Positions 41,653-50,230 of a stretch of DNA of 64,000 bases are shown here, in pieces. Numbering within the stretch: the stretch's first letter is position 1; each line of letters opens with the position of its first letter. The stretch is from Motiliproteus sp965230735. Its GTDB lineage: Bacteria; Pseudomonadota; Gammaproteobacteria; Pseudomonadales; Balneatricaceae. The notes below the pieces were generated by a model. The model ran no database searches, was not told where the DNA came from, and saw nothing but the letters and a program-made list of their open reading frames with translations. The position numbers were made by a program, and so were the translations under genes. Location of the stretch: NCBI RefSeq assembly GCF_965230735.1, contig NZ_OZ246016.1:372001-436000 (forward strand). Direction: 5' to 3'.

Positions 41653-42414
41653 ATGGCTGGAAATCCTTTCCGCGGCGCAATCTACCTGCTGCGCGGCGCC
41701 AAGATGCTGACCGAACCCGGTCTGCGTCAATTCATCATTTTACCGTTACTGATCAACGTGCTGCTGTTCTCGCTGGCGATCTACCTGCTGAGCGAATACT
41801 TCTCGGTCTGGCTCGATTACTGGATGGGCTTTGTGCCCGACTGGCTGTCGTTCCTCGACTGGCTGGTTTGGCCGTTGTTTGCCCTGCTGGTGCTGGTGGT
41901 GGTCTATTTCAGCTTCGGCATGATGGCCAACTTCATTGCCGCCCCGTTCAACGGCATCCTGGCCGAAAAAGTCGAGCAACGCCTGCGGGGGATGCCGATT
42001 CAGGACGAAGGCTGGAAGGGACTGCTGGCTTCGATTCCAAGAGCGCTGGCCCGGGAAGCGGCCAAATGGGCTTACTACCTGCCAAGGCTGCTGGTGCTGT
42101 TGCTGGCGCTGTTTATTCCGGTGGTCGGGCCGATCCTGTGGATCCTGTTCGGCGCCTGGATGATGGCGATCCAGTACTGCGACTACCCGATGGATAACAA
42201 CCGGGTCCGTTTCGGCGAGATGAAACGGCTGCTGAAGACCCAGCGTCTGAGCTCACTGGGCTTTGGCGGACTGGTATCAGCCGCGATGATGGTACCGGTA
42301 TTGAACCTGCTGGTGATGCCGGCGGCGGTGATCGGTGCAACCCTGTTTTGGGTCGAAGAGTATGCGCCCGCTTCCGCCCCGTCGGCCGGCAAACAAGAGG
42401 TTACCCCCCGCTAA
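41653..42414 (+). CDS. cysZ: Sulfate transporter CysZ
   Basis: 253 aa inner-membrane sulfate permease supplying cysteine synthesis. Start MAGNPFRGAIYLLRGAKML and segments PGLRQFIILPLLIN, MMANFIAAPFNGILAEKVE, LPRLLVLLLALFIPVVGPI and WMMAIQYCDYPMDNN are characteristic of the family. Its stop overlaps the stop of the convergent phoR by 4 bp. Confidence 0.93.
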   Translation: MAGNPFRGAIYLLRGAKMLTEPGLRQFIILPLLINVLLFSLAIYLLSEYFSVWLDYWMGFVPDWLSFLDWLVWPLFALLVLVVVYFSFGMMANFIAAPFNGILAEKVEQRLRGMPIQDEGWKGLLASIPRALAREAAKWAYYLPRLLVLLLALFIPVVGPILWILFGAWMMAIQYCDYPMDNNRVRFGEMKRLLKTQRLSSLGFGGLVSAAMMVPVLNLLVMPAAVIGATLFWVEEYAPASAPSAGKQEVTPR

Positions 42415-43769
42415 GGCAGTTGCTGCTTTGGCGGTGAGTCGAGTTCGTCGTCGTCGACATCGAACTCGTCAATCTGGCTGCAATGGATCAGTTGACTGGG
42501 GAAGTGGCAGCGGAAACAGGTGCCCTTGCCCGGCGTACTCTGGACCTCCAGCTTGGCGTTATGCCGGATCATCACGTGTTTGACGATGGCGAGTCCCAGG
42601 CCGGTCCCGCCTTCGGCGGTTGAACGGCCGTCATCGACCCGGTAGAAACGTTCGGTCAGACGCTTGAGGTGGTGAGGCTCGATACCGATACCGCTGTCGC
42701 AAACCTCGTAGTGGCCACCGTCGTTGTCCACCCACCAGCGAATCTTCACTTCACCGTTCTCCGGGGTGTATTTGACCGCGTTGGTGGCCAGGTTGGAGAA
42801 GGCGCTGTGCAGCTCCTTCTCATGCCCCATCAATACGTAGCCCTCGTCGACCTCAAACTCGATCCGCTGCTGCTTCTCCGGGGCCAGGCGACGCGCATCG
42901 CTGCAGACCTCGCGCAGCATCCGGCTGATATCGATCGGGAGTTCATCCAACATGCCGTCGGTGGTTTCCAACCGAGACAGGGTCAGCATATCGGTGACCA
43001 GGTTATCCATCCGCTTGGCCTGACCCTCCATCTGCTTCAACGCCCGAAGCAGGCCCGGGTGCTGGCCATCAAACTGGTCCTGCAGGGTTTCCAGATAACC
43101 GCGAATCACCGTCAGCGGGGTACGAAGCTCGTGGGAGGCATTGCCGACAAAGTCTTGCCGCATCCGCTCCAACTGGCTGATACGGGTCACATCACGCACC
43201 AGCATCAACAGTTCGGAGCGGCCGAACTCGGTCACCATAAATTGCAGCTGGATACGTTTATCGGCCGGTGACGGCAGTTCCAGCGGCTCGCTAAAGTCTC
43301 GCTGATGGAGGTAGCGGACAAAGACCGGATCACGGATCAGGTTGGTGATCGCCTGACCCAGGTCATCCGGACGACGGAAACCCAGCAGCCGCTTGGCGGA
43401 ACGGTTCCACCACTCCAGGTCGCCGTTGCCGTCGACCATCACCACCGCATCACGCAGCGCCGAGGTCGATTCCTGCACCCGCTCGATCACGCCGCGAAGT
43501 TTACCTTCGGCCTTGCGGTGCCGGTTCAGCAGCCGGTACAGCTCGTCGAACAGCTCACCCCAACTGCCATGGCTTTCGGGGACTTCCCGACTGGAACTGT
43601 GCCGTAGCCACTGCATCAGCCGATAAAGCTGCAGGTACTGCCAGGCCAGCAGAGCGCCCAACGTCGCTACCAATACCCAAGCGACAGCATCCAGTAACAG
43701 GCCAACCAGCAGCGCCAGCGACAGTATCAGCAGTAATCGCTTGAATTGTAATTGTGCCGGATTGGTCAA
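42411..43769 (-). CDS. phoR: Phosphate regulon sensor histidine kinase PhoR
   Basis: 452 aa. Two short N-terminal transmembrane helices (residues 12-45) without a large periplasmic domain, then PAS (about 95-195), DHp with H213 in NASHELRTPLTV, and an HATPase with NLATNAVKYTPENGE and GTGLGLAIVKHV. It phosphorylates PhoB when phosphate is short; PhoU and PstSCAB hold it in check. Follows phoB in the same operon (gap 42 nt containing a small hairpin). It ends with an acidic tail (DEFDVDDDELDSP). Confidence 0.96.
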   Translation of the reverse strand: MTNPAQLQFKRLLLILSLALLVGLLLDAVAWVLVATLGALLAWQYLQLYRLMQWLRHSSSREVPESHGSWGELFDELYRLLNRHRKAEGKLRGVIERVQESTSALRDAVVMVDGNGDLEWWNRSAKRLLGFRRPDDLGQAITNLIRDPVFVRYLHQRDFSEPLELPSPADKRIQLQFMVTEFGRSELLMLVRDVTRISQLERMRQDFVGNASHELRTPLTVIRGYLETLQDQFDGQHPGLLRALKQMEGQAKRMDNLVTDMLTLSRLETTDGMLDELPIDISRMLREVCSDARRLAPEKQQRIEFEVDEGYVLMGHEKELHSAFSNLATNAVKYTPENGEVKIRWWVDNDGGHYEVCDSGIGIEPHHLKRLTERFYRVDDGRSTAEGGTGLGLAIVKHVMIRHNAKLEVQSTPGKGTCFRCHFPSQLIHCSQIDEFDVDDDELDSPPKQQLP

Positions 43770-43793
43770 CCTTGACTATTCCCTTAGGGTGAC

Positions 43794-43810
43794 GGTGCAA
43801 TCAATGCACC
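43794..43810 (-). other. Small hairpin between phoB and phoR
   Basis: GGTGCA and TGCACC flank a 5-nt loop within the 42-nt phoB-phoR gap. It may tune relative phoR expression or mRNA decay. Confidence 0.35.
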
Positions 43811-43811
43811 C

Positions 43812-44504
43812 TCAGATATGCTGGCTGGAGAAACGGTAGCCCATGCCCCGTACGGTCTGAACCAGGGGCGCGTACTGATCACCCAGTGCTTTGCGAAGGC
43901 GACGGATATGAACATCTACCGTCCGCTCCTCGACATAGACATTACCGCCCCAGACATAATCGAGCAATTGTCCGCGCGAAAAGGCCCGGTCTTGATGGGT
44001 CATAAAGAAATTTAACAGTTTGAACTCGGTCGGTCCCATTTCCAGCGGCTTGCCTTCGGCGGTGACCCGGTGCGAAATCGGATCCATCATCAGGCCGTCC
44101 ACCTTGACCACCGCATCTTCGCCTTCCGGGGAGGTGCGCCGCAGGACCGCTTTCAGACGCGCGACCAGTTCACGGGGTGAGAAGGGTTTGGTGATGTAAT
44201 CATCGGCGCCGGCTTCCAGCCCCTGAACCTTGTTGTCTTCGTCGCCCTTGGCGGTCAGCATAATGACCGGAATATCGCTGGTCAGCGGGTCTTTCTTCAG
44301 ACGCCGCGCCAACTCAATACCGCTGGTACCGGGCATCATCCAGTCGAGCAGGATCAGATCGGGACGCGCATCTACCACCTGAGACAAGGCAGCCTGCGCA
44401 TTATCCGCCTCCAGACACTCGTATCCCGCCATCTCCAGCGCCAGTGTCAGCATTTCACGGATCGGCGCTTCATCGTCGACGATCAGTACGCGCTTAAACG
44501 TCAT
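43812..44504 (-). CDS. phoB: Phosphate regulon response regulator PhoB
   Basis: 230 aa OmpR/PhoB-type regulator. Receiver with D54 in LILLDWMMPGTSG, acidic pocket DDE at 10-12 and Lys in LTAKGDEDN; the winged-helix domain contains LTEFKLL-like FKLLNFFMTHQDRAF and VEERTVDVHIRRLRKAL. Activates phosphate-starvation genes via Pho boxes, including one found before its own start (44562-44579). Confidence 0.97.
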   Translation of the reverse strand: MTFKRVLIVDDEAPIREMLTLALEMAGYECLEADNAQAALSQVVDARPDLILLDWMMPGTSGIELARRLKKDPLTSDIPVIMLTAKGDEDNKVQGLEAGADDYITKPFSPRELVARLKAVLRRTSPEGEDAVVKVDGLMMDPISHRVTAEGKPLEMGPTEFKLLNFFMTHQDRAFSRGQLLDYVWGGNVYVEERTVDVHIRRLRKALGDQYAPLVQTVRGMGYRFSSQHI

Positions 44505-44545
44505 GACCCCCTCTCTCCCTTAAATGAATGAACAATTACCGAACT

Positions 44546-44579
44546 ATTACACCCGCCAATTATGACAGACAGGTTACAG
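44546..44579 (-). promoter_or_regulatory. Pho box and -10 of phoB
   Basis: Minus strand CTGTAAC-CTGT-CTGTCAT (44562-44579), 10-nt spacer, -10 TGTAAT (44546-44551). Two direct 7-mers in 11-bp phase replace the -35, as in E. coli Pho promoters. Predicts autoactivation of phoBR. Confidence 0.82.
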
Positions 44580-44632
44580 CCGCGCCGGGATGTGGTTACC
44601 GGCACCGAATCTGCCTATATCTTTCGGAGGGG

Positions 44633-45511
44633 TTAAAGCAGGTAGTCGACAAACAGACCAAGAAAGATCAGGCTGCCGGCCCAGTGGTTGTTCAGGAAGG
44701 CGGTAAAACAGGCCTGCGGCGCTCGGTCACGAATCAGATACTGTTGGTAACCGAACAGCGCGGCACTGGCGGCAACGCCGGCATAGAAGGCCAGCCCCAG
44801 TCCCATCAGATCGCCCAGCAGCAGCAGTCCGATCAATACCAGCAACTGCAGCACACCGACGATCAATTTGTCGGCATCGCCGAATAACACCGCGGTGGAT
44901 TTGATCCCCACCTTCAGGTCGTCTTCCCGGTCCGTCATCGCGTACATGGTGTCGTAGGCGACGGTCCAGAGCAGATTGATCACGTAGATCAACCAGGCCT
45001 GACGCGGCACCTCGCCACTCTGAGCACTGAAGGCCATGATTACCGCCCAGGAGAAAGCGGCTCCCAGCACCAGCTGCGGGAAATGGGTATAGCGCTTCAT
45101 AAAGGGATAGATCGCCGCCAGCAGTACCCCGCCGAACGACAACAGTACCGTCTGGGTATCGGTAAACAGCACCAGCACAAAGGCCAGCAGACATAGGAAC
45201 CCGAACAACCCGAGGGCTTCTTTCTCGGTCACCCGCCCCGCCGGCAGCGGCCGATTCCGGGTCCGTTCGACATGGCCATCCAGATTCCGGTCGGCGTAGT
45301 CATTGATCACACAGCCGGCCGAGCGCATCAGTACCACACCGAGGCAGAAGATGATCAACAGCTTGACGTCCGGAATGCCCTCGGCCGCCACCCAGAGCGC
45401 CCAGAGGGTCGGCCACAACAGCAGGTAAATGCCGATCGGCTTTTCCAGCCGCATCAGCTGCGAATATCCGAGCAGTTTTTCCGAGCTGAACAAGCTGGCC
45501 GATAGCATCAT
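44633..45511 (-). CDS. ubiA: 4-hydroxybenzoate polyprenyltransferase UbiA
   Basis: 292 aa membrane prenyltransferase that attaches the polyprenyl chain to 4-hydroxybenzoate in ubiquinone synthesis. First Asp motif N70DYADRNLD78, second YDTMYAMTDREDD, plus LEKPIGIYLLLWPTLWAL at the N-terminus. About nine helices. Placed after ubiC in the same direction (56-nt gap), the normal pair. Confidence 0.96.
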   Translation of the reverse strand: MMLSASLFSSEKLLGYSQLMRLEKPIGIYLLLWPTLWALWVAAEGIPDVKLLIIFCLGVVLMRSAGCVINDYADRNLDGHVERTRNRPLPAGRVTEKEALGLFGFLCLLAFVLVLFTDTQTVLLSFGGVLLAAIYPFMKRYTHFPQLVLGAAFSWAVIMAFSAQSGEVPRQAWLIYVINLLWTVAYDTMYAMTDREDDLKVGIKSTAVLFGDADKLIVGVLQLLVLIGLLLLGDLMGLGLAFYAGVAASAALFGYQQYLIRDRAPQACFTAFLNNHWAGSLIFLGLFVDYLL

Positions 45512-45567
45512 GAAGCAGTTCCCAAAGTCAGGGCCATCACCGCCATGACACGGCGGCTGGTCGGTGG

Positions 45568-46104
45568 CTATTGTAGCGCCAGTAACTGCGGGAGAAAAAC
45601 CTCGCTGACCAGCAGCGGTTTGCCGTCAAGTCGGAACACCGAGCGTCGGGCCCAGGCTCTCTGGTTATCCCGATAGAGCGGCACCAATGCGGTCTCGATC
45701 GGGCTGCGCTCCATGCTCGGATCCTGGAACAGCACCTCCCCCAGCGGGCGGGATCCCAGATGGGCCAACTTGCGGTGGGGGCCGGTCAGGGTGGTTGCCG
45801 GAATCAGGCTGCGGGCATGCACCCAGGCCTGATCGCGACCGATCAGGCGGACCTCGCGCACCAATACCCGCAGCCGCGGATCGATACGCAGCGCGCGGGC
45901 TTCGGACAGGTTGGGGCGCCCCCAGCCTTGATCCACCACCTCTACCCGAAAGTCACCTTCGGACAGGGCCACCAGACGGGCAGTCAACGAACCGCTGTCG
46001 AGCAACCAGCCGCGCCAACGCCGGGGCAACTGCAGGCTGGGATGGCGTCGATAACTGCGCCAACGTACCGATAGAGGCTGTCGTGACAGGGTTCTGGAAG
46101 GCAA
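45568..46104 (-). CDS. ubiC: Chorismate pyruvate-lyase UbiC
   Basis: 178 aa from a TTG codon at 46104; no in-frame ATG or GTG lies between it and the upstream stop, so a non-standard start or a still longer leader is needed. Core features of the family: WLLDSGSLTARL, AWVHARSLIPATTL, LGSRPLGEVLFQD and ARRSVFRLDGKPLLVSEVFLP. It makes 4-hydroxybenzoate from chorismate, the substrate of UbiA next door. The start is the least certain part. Confidence 0.9.
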   Translation of the reverse strand: MPSRTLSRQPLSVRWRSYRRHPSLQLPRRWRGWLLDSGSLTARLVALSEGDFRVEVVDQGWGRPNLSEARALRIDPRLRVLVREVRLIGRDQAWVHARSLIPATTLTGPHRKLAHLGSRPLGEVLFQDPSMERSPIETALVPLYRDNQRAWARRSVFRLDGKPLLVSEVFLPQLLALQ

Positions 46105-46271
46105 AAACTGGACCTTGAATCCGTAAGAATGGGACTGAAGGCGCAGAGCATGATTGATCTAGGCCATGGTTTCAAGAAACTCCCGCGATGACAGTAAAAA
46201 TGGCTTTACCTTCAGCCTCAGGGCCTGATTTAATGGCCCTCAGCTCTCAAAACGGAAATCCAGGAGATAAC

Positions 46272-46547
46272 ATGCAAAAAGCGGAACTGGTAGCCCAGAT
46301 CGCAGAAGAGGCGGGCCTGACCAAAACTGAAGCGCAAGCAGCACTGAACGCTGTTACCGACAGCATCACCGATGCCCTGGCTCGCGGCGAATCCGTCAGC
46401 CTGATCGGTTTCGGCACCTTCGAGCAGCGTCATCGTGCAGCCCGTCAGGGTCGCAACCCGCAGACCGGCGCCACCATCGAAATCGCCGCTGCCAACAATG
46501 TCGGCTTCAAGCCGGGCAAAGCCCTCAAGGATGCCGTCAACGCCTAA
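46272..46547 (+). CDS. hup: HU-family DNA-binding protein
   Basis: 91 aa nucleoid protein. Dimerisation helices (LVAQIAEEAGLTKTEAQAALNAV), the GFGTFEQRHRAAR loop and the DNA-gripping arm with RNPQTG, then GKALKDAVN. ATG 46272 follows CAGGAGATAAC; in-frame codons upstream to 46188 are not supported. Strong terminator follows. Confidence 0.95.
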   Translation: MQKAELVAQIAEEAGLTKTEAQAALNAVTDSITDALARGESVSLIGFGTFEQRHRAARQGRNPQTGATIEIAAANNVGFKPGKALKDAVNA

Positions 46548-46571
46548 CGGCCGACACCAACTCCGAATCCG

Positions 46572-46597
46572 AAAAGAGCCTCAGGGCTCTTTTTTTA
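46572..46597 (+). terminator. Rho-independent terminator after the HU gene
   Basis: AAAGAGCC (46573-46580), short loop, GGCTCTTT, followed by a T-run to 46596. Confidence 0.9.
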
Positions 46598-46685
46598 TGC
46601 TTCGCTTTACCTGCATCATGTCTTCCGTTAACGGCGCTGCTATGGTTAGCCGGTAAACCTCTCTTCTCTGAGTAACGGGAATCCT

Positions 46686-48359
46686 ATGCATAAATCAGAT
46701 ATCGAAATCGCCCGCGAAGCCAAGCTACTGCCGATTTCAGAGATTGGTGCGAAACTCGGCATCGAACCCCAACACCTGATGCCTTACGGCCATACCAAGG
46801 CAAAGCTCAATCTCGACTACATCGATCAACTCAACGGCCGCCCCCAGGGCAAGCTGATCCTGGTCACCGCCGTCAGCCCCACCCCCGCCGGTGAGGGTAA
46901 AACCACGACCACCATCGGCCTGTGCGACGGCCTCAACCGGATCGGCAAATCGGCCAGCGCCTGTATCCGCGAACCCAGCCTGGGACCCTGCTTCGGGATG
47001 AAGGGGGGCGCCGCCGGCGGCGGCTATGCCCAGGTGGTGCCGATGGAGGATATCAACCTCCACTTTACCGGCGACATGCACGCCATCAGCGCCGCCCACA
47101 ACCTGCTGTCGGCACTGATCGACAACTACATCCACTGGTCCAATGAGATCCGCCTCGATCTGCGCCGGATCAACTGGCGCCGGGTGGTGGACATGAACGA
47201 CCGCCAGCTGCGCCATATCGTCTCCGGCGTCGGCGGGCCCGGCAACGGCTTCCCGATGGAGAGCGGCTTCGATATCAGCGTCGCCTCCGAGGTGATGGCG
47301 ATCTTCTGTCTGGCCGAGAACCTGAAAGACCTGCAACAGCGCCTCAGCCGGATCGTGATCGGCTATACCCGCGACAAGCAGCCGGTGACCGCCGACCAGA
47401 TCCAGGCGTCCGGTGCCATGACCGCGCTGCTGAAGGACGCCCTGGCCCCGAACCTGGTGCAGACCCTGGAACACAATCCGGTGTTCATCCACGGCGGCCC
47501 GTTCGCCAATATCGCCCACGGCTGCAATTCGGTGATCGCCACCAAGACCGCCCTGAAGCTGTCCGATTATGTCGTTACCGAAGCCGGTTTCGGCGCCGAC
47601 CTGGGGGCCGAGAAATTCTTCAACATCAAGTGCCGCAAGAGCGGCCTGAAACCCGATGCCAGCGTGCTGGTTGCCACCGTCCGGGCGCTGAAGATGCACG
47701 GCGGCCTGGCCAAGGATCAGCTCGACGGTGAAGACCTCGAAGCCCTGCAGAAGGGCCTGAGCAACCTCGGTCGACATATCCGCAACCTCGGCCAGTTCGG
47801 TATTCCGACCACCGTCTGTATCAACCGCTTCAGCGGTGACAGCGAAGCCGAACTGGAGATGATCAAGGAGTATGCCGAGCGTCATGGCGTGAAGGCCTAC
47901 GTCTGCAGCCACTGGGCCGACGGCAGTGCCGGTGCGGTCGAACTGGCCGAAGCGGTAGCGGGACTGGTCGACCACCAGCAGTCGCAGTTCCGCACCCTTT
48001 ACGATGACGAGCTGCCGCTGTGGGACAAGGCCAAACTGATCGCTCGCAACCTGTACGGCGCCGACGATATCACCGCCGATATGAAGGTGCGCAATCAGTT
48101 CAAGCAGTTCCAGGCCGAGGGTTATGGCCACTTCCCCGTCTGTATGGCCAAGACCCAGTACAGTTTCTCGACCGACCCCAAGCTGATGGGGGCACCCAAC
48201 AACCATGTGGTGCCGATCCGTGAGCTGTCACTGTCGGCCGGGGCCGAATTCCTGGTGGTGGTCTGCGGTGAGATCATGCGGATGCCGGGGCTACCGCGGG
48301 TGCCGGCTGCGAATAATATCTACGTCAACGAAAACGGAGATATTGAGGGGCTGTTCTAA
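46686..48359 (+). CDS. fhs: Formate--tetrahydrofolate ligase
   Basis: 557 aa, the family length. ATP-dependent synthesis of 10-formyl-tetrahydrofolate. P-loop TPAGEGKTTTTIGL (66-79), folate/phosphate region EPSLGPCFGMKGGAAGGGYAQ, FHGGPFANIAHGCNS-like HGGPFANIAHGCNSV, and the end MPGLPRVPAANNIYV. Single-gene unit between two terminators. Common in marine bacteria, where it supports C1 and methyl-group oxidation. Confidence 0.97.
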   Translation: MHKSDIEIAREAKLLPISEIGAKLGIEPQHLMPYGHTKAKLNLDYIDQLNGRPQGKLILVTAVSPTPAGEGKTTTTIGLCDGLNRIGKSASACIREPSLGPCFGMKGGAAGGGYAQVVPMEDINLHFTGDMHAISAAHNLLSALIDNYIHWSNEIRLDLRRINWRRVVDMNDRQLRHIVSGVGGPGNGFPMESGFDISVASEVMAIFCLAENLKDLQQRLSRIVIGYTRDKQPVTADQIQASGAMTALLKDALAPNLVQTLEHNPVFIHGGPFANIAHGCNSVIATKTALKLSDYVVTEAGFGADLGAEKFFNIKCRKSGLKPDASVLVATVRALKMHGGLAKDQLDGEDLEALQKGLSNLGRHIRNLGQFGIPTTVCINRFSGDSEAELEMIKEYAERHGVKAYVCSHWADGSAGAVELAEAVAGLVDHQQSQFRTLYDDELPLWDKAKLIARNLYGADDITADMKVRNQFKQFQAEGYGHFPVCMAKTQYSFSTDPKLMGAPNNHVVPIRELSLSAGAEFLVVVCGEIMRMPGLPRVPAANNIYVNENGDIEGLF

Positions 48360-48384
48360 GCGCACCGGTTCTCCTCGATCCAAC

Positions 48385-48411
48385 AAAAAAGGACCCCTAG
48401 GGGTCCTTTTT
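48385..48411. terminator. Bidirectional terminator between fhs and phoU
   Basis: Perfect palindrome AAAAAGGACCCC-TA-GGGGTCCTTTTT, with T-runs for both convergent genes. Confidence 0.93.
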
Positions 48412-48433
48412 CTGTCTGGCGGGAACCGGCTGA

Positions 48434-49153
48434 TCAGCCTTTCACCGCCTTCTTGATCTCTTTCAGGCTGCTGTGCGAAACGTTCACACCCTTGACCAGA
48501 TAGATCAGGTGATGGCTGATGTTGCGGGTCAGGTCACCGATCCGCTCCAGGCTACGCAGAACCCAGATCACGTTCAGCACCCGGCTGATCGAACGCGGGT
48601 CTTCCATCATGTAGGTCACCAGCGAACGCATCGCGGTCTGGTAGGCCTCATCGACATCCTTCTCTTTCTTGGCCACTTTATAGGCCATGTTGATGTCATA
48701 ACGGGCAAAGGCGGTCAGGGTCTGGGACACCATCTCGCGAACCAGATCACCGATCTGACGGATCTCGTTGAAGGCTCGCTGTGAAGAATCTTCTTCCAGC
48801 AGCGCCATCGCGTGCTTGGCGATACCGGCCGACTCGTCGCCGATCAACTCCAGGTCACTAACGGCACGACTGATCGCCACGATCATCCGCAGATCGGAAG
48901 CGGCCGGCTGGCGACGGGCGATAATCCGGGTGCACTGCTCTTCGATGGCGACTTCCCAATCGTTGATCTGATCGTCCGCCTTCAGTGCCCGCTGGGCCAG
49001 ACCCGACTCGCCTTCAATCAGCGCGTCCAGCGCCTGATTCAGCTGGGTCTCCGCGACGCCACCCATGGTCATCAGGTGGCTCTTGATCGTCTCCAGCTCT
49101 TCGTTGAACTGCTGGGAGATATGATCCGTGTGTGCATCTTTATCGAATGCCAT
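48434..49153 (-). CDS. phoU: Phosphate signalling regulator PhoU
   Basis: 239 aa, two repeated three-helix bundles (residues about 15-115 and 120-225), each with the metal-binding E/D-x3-D motif (LELIGDESAGIAKHA and LERIGDLTRNISHHL). It links PstSCAB to PhoR and keeps PhoR inactive when phosphate is plentiful. Last gene of pstCAB-phoU; the 168-nt gap to pstB contains a nested inverted repeat. Confidence 0.96.
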   Translation of the reverse strand: MAFDKDAHTDHISQQFNEELETIKSHLMTMGGVAETQLNQALDALIEGESGLAQRALKADDQINDWEVAIEEQCTRIIARRQPAASDLRMIVAISRAVSDLELIGDESAGIAKHAMALLEEDSSQRAFNEIRQIGDLVREMVSQTLTAFARYDINMAYKVAKKEKDVDEAYQTAMRSLVTYMMEDPRSISRVLNVIWVLRSLERIGDLTRNISHHLIYLVKGVNVSHSSLKEIKKAVKG

Positions 49154-49222
49154 CTTTCTTATCCTAATCTTGCACCCCGCTAAAAAGTCATCAGGAGTGC
49201 GATTCCGTGGGTAGGGTTAGGC

Positions 49223-49281
49223 AAACAGGGCCGACAGAGCAGAATTTACCGAGTGTAAATGAGCACCTTGAGGCCCTGTTT
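49223..49281 (-). other. Nested inverted repeats between pstB and phoU
   Basis: Outer arms AAACAGGGCC (49223-49232) and GGCCCTGTTT (49272-49281); inside lies ATTTAC-N5-GTAAAT (49244-49260). No T-run. Likely an mRNA structure that adjusts phoU relative to pstB, or a processing site. Confidence 0.5.
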
Positions 49282-49321
49282 AACGACGCCCTGCCTGCGA
49301 AGGCGTGCGCCTGATTGTTTT

Positions 49322-50200
49322 TTAGCCGTAACGACCGGTGATGTAGTCCTCGGTCTGCTTCTTCTGCGGCGTGGTAAACAGATCGTCGGTGCCACCGAAC
49401 TCGATCAGATCACCCATGTACATAAAGGCGGTGTAGTCGGACACCCGCGCCGCCTGCTGCATATTATGGGTAACGATGACGATGGTGAAGTCGCGCTTGA
49501 GTTCGTGGATCAGCTCTTCGATCTTCAGGGTCGAGATCGGGTCCAGGGCCGAAGCCGGTTCGTCCAGCAGCAGCACTTCGGGCTTAACCGCGATGGTCCG
49601 GGCGATAACCAGACGCTGCTGCTGACCACCGGACATACCCAGGGCGCTCTCATGCAGTCGGTCTTTGACCTCATCCCAGAGTGCCGCGGAACGCAGTGCC
49701 CACTCGACTGTTTCATCCAGAATCCGCTTCTTGTTGATGCCTTGAATCCGCAGGCCGTAGGCGACGTTCTCGTAGATGCTCTTCGGGAACGGGTTCGGCT
49801 TCTGGAACACCATCCCGACCCGACGACGCAGTTCGGCCACTTCGACGCCGCGCTCGTAGATGTCGTTGCCGTCGAGCAGGATCTTGCCTTCGATGTTGCA
49901 GAAATCAACCAGATCGTTCATCCGGTTGAAGCAGCGTAACAGGGTCGACTTACCGCAGCCACTGGGGCCGATAAAGGCAGTCACCCGATTCTTGGCGATA
50001 TCCATGTTGATACCGTTCAGGGCCTGCTTCTCGCCGTAGTACAGGTTCAGGTCCTGAACCTGCAGGGCGATGGTCTCGTTAGCCAGGTCCATCTTGGCCT
50101 GGGTACGGCCCATGGAGCTGATATCGATACCGTGGGACTTGCCTTCAGGGCGCTCGGTCGGCTCAGCCGCGTCGGTTTCCGGTGTCAGTAAAGTTGTCAT
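49322..50200 (-). CDS. pstB: Phosphate ABC transporter ATPase PstB
   Basis: 292 aa from ATG 50200. Walker A GPSGCGKST (78-86), Q-loop FQKPNPFPKSIYENVAYG, signature MSGGQQQR, Walker B VLLLDEPASALD and switch His in THNMQQA. The first ~40 residues (Glu/Thr-rich) are an extension compared with E. coli PstB. Energises phosphate import with PstA and PstC. Confidence 0.97.
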   Translation of the reverse strand: MTTLLTPETDAAEPTERPEGKSHGIDISSMGRTQAKMDLANETIALQVQDLNLYYGEKQALNGINMDIAKNRVTAFIGPSGCGKSTLLRCFNRMNDLVDFCNIEGKILLDGNDIYERGVEVAELRRRVGMVFQKPNPFPKSIYENVAYGLRIQGINKKRILDETVEWALRSAALWDEVKDRLHESALGMSGGQQQRLVIARTIAVKPEVLLLDEPASALDPISTLKIEELIHELKRDFTIVIVTHNMQQAARVSDYTAFMYMGDLIEFGGTDDLFTTPQKKQTEDYITGRYG

Positions 50201-50230
50201 GTCAGTTACCACTCACTCTCGTTCTTAAGC

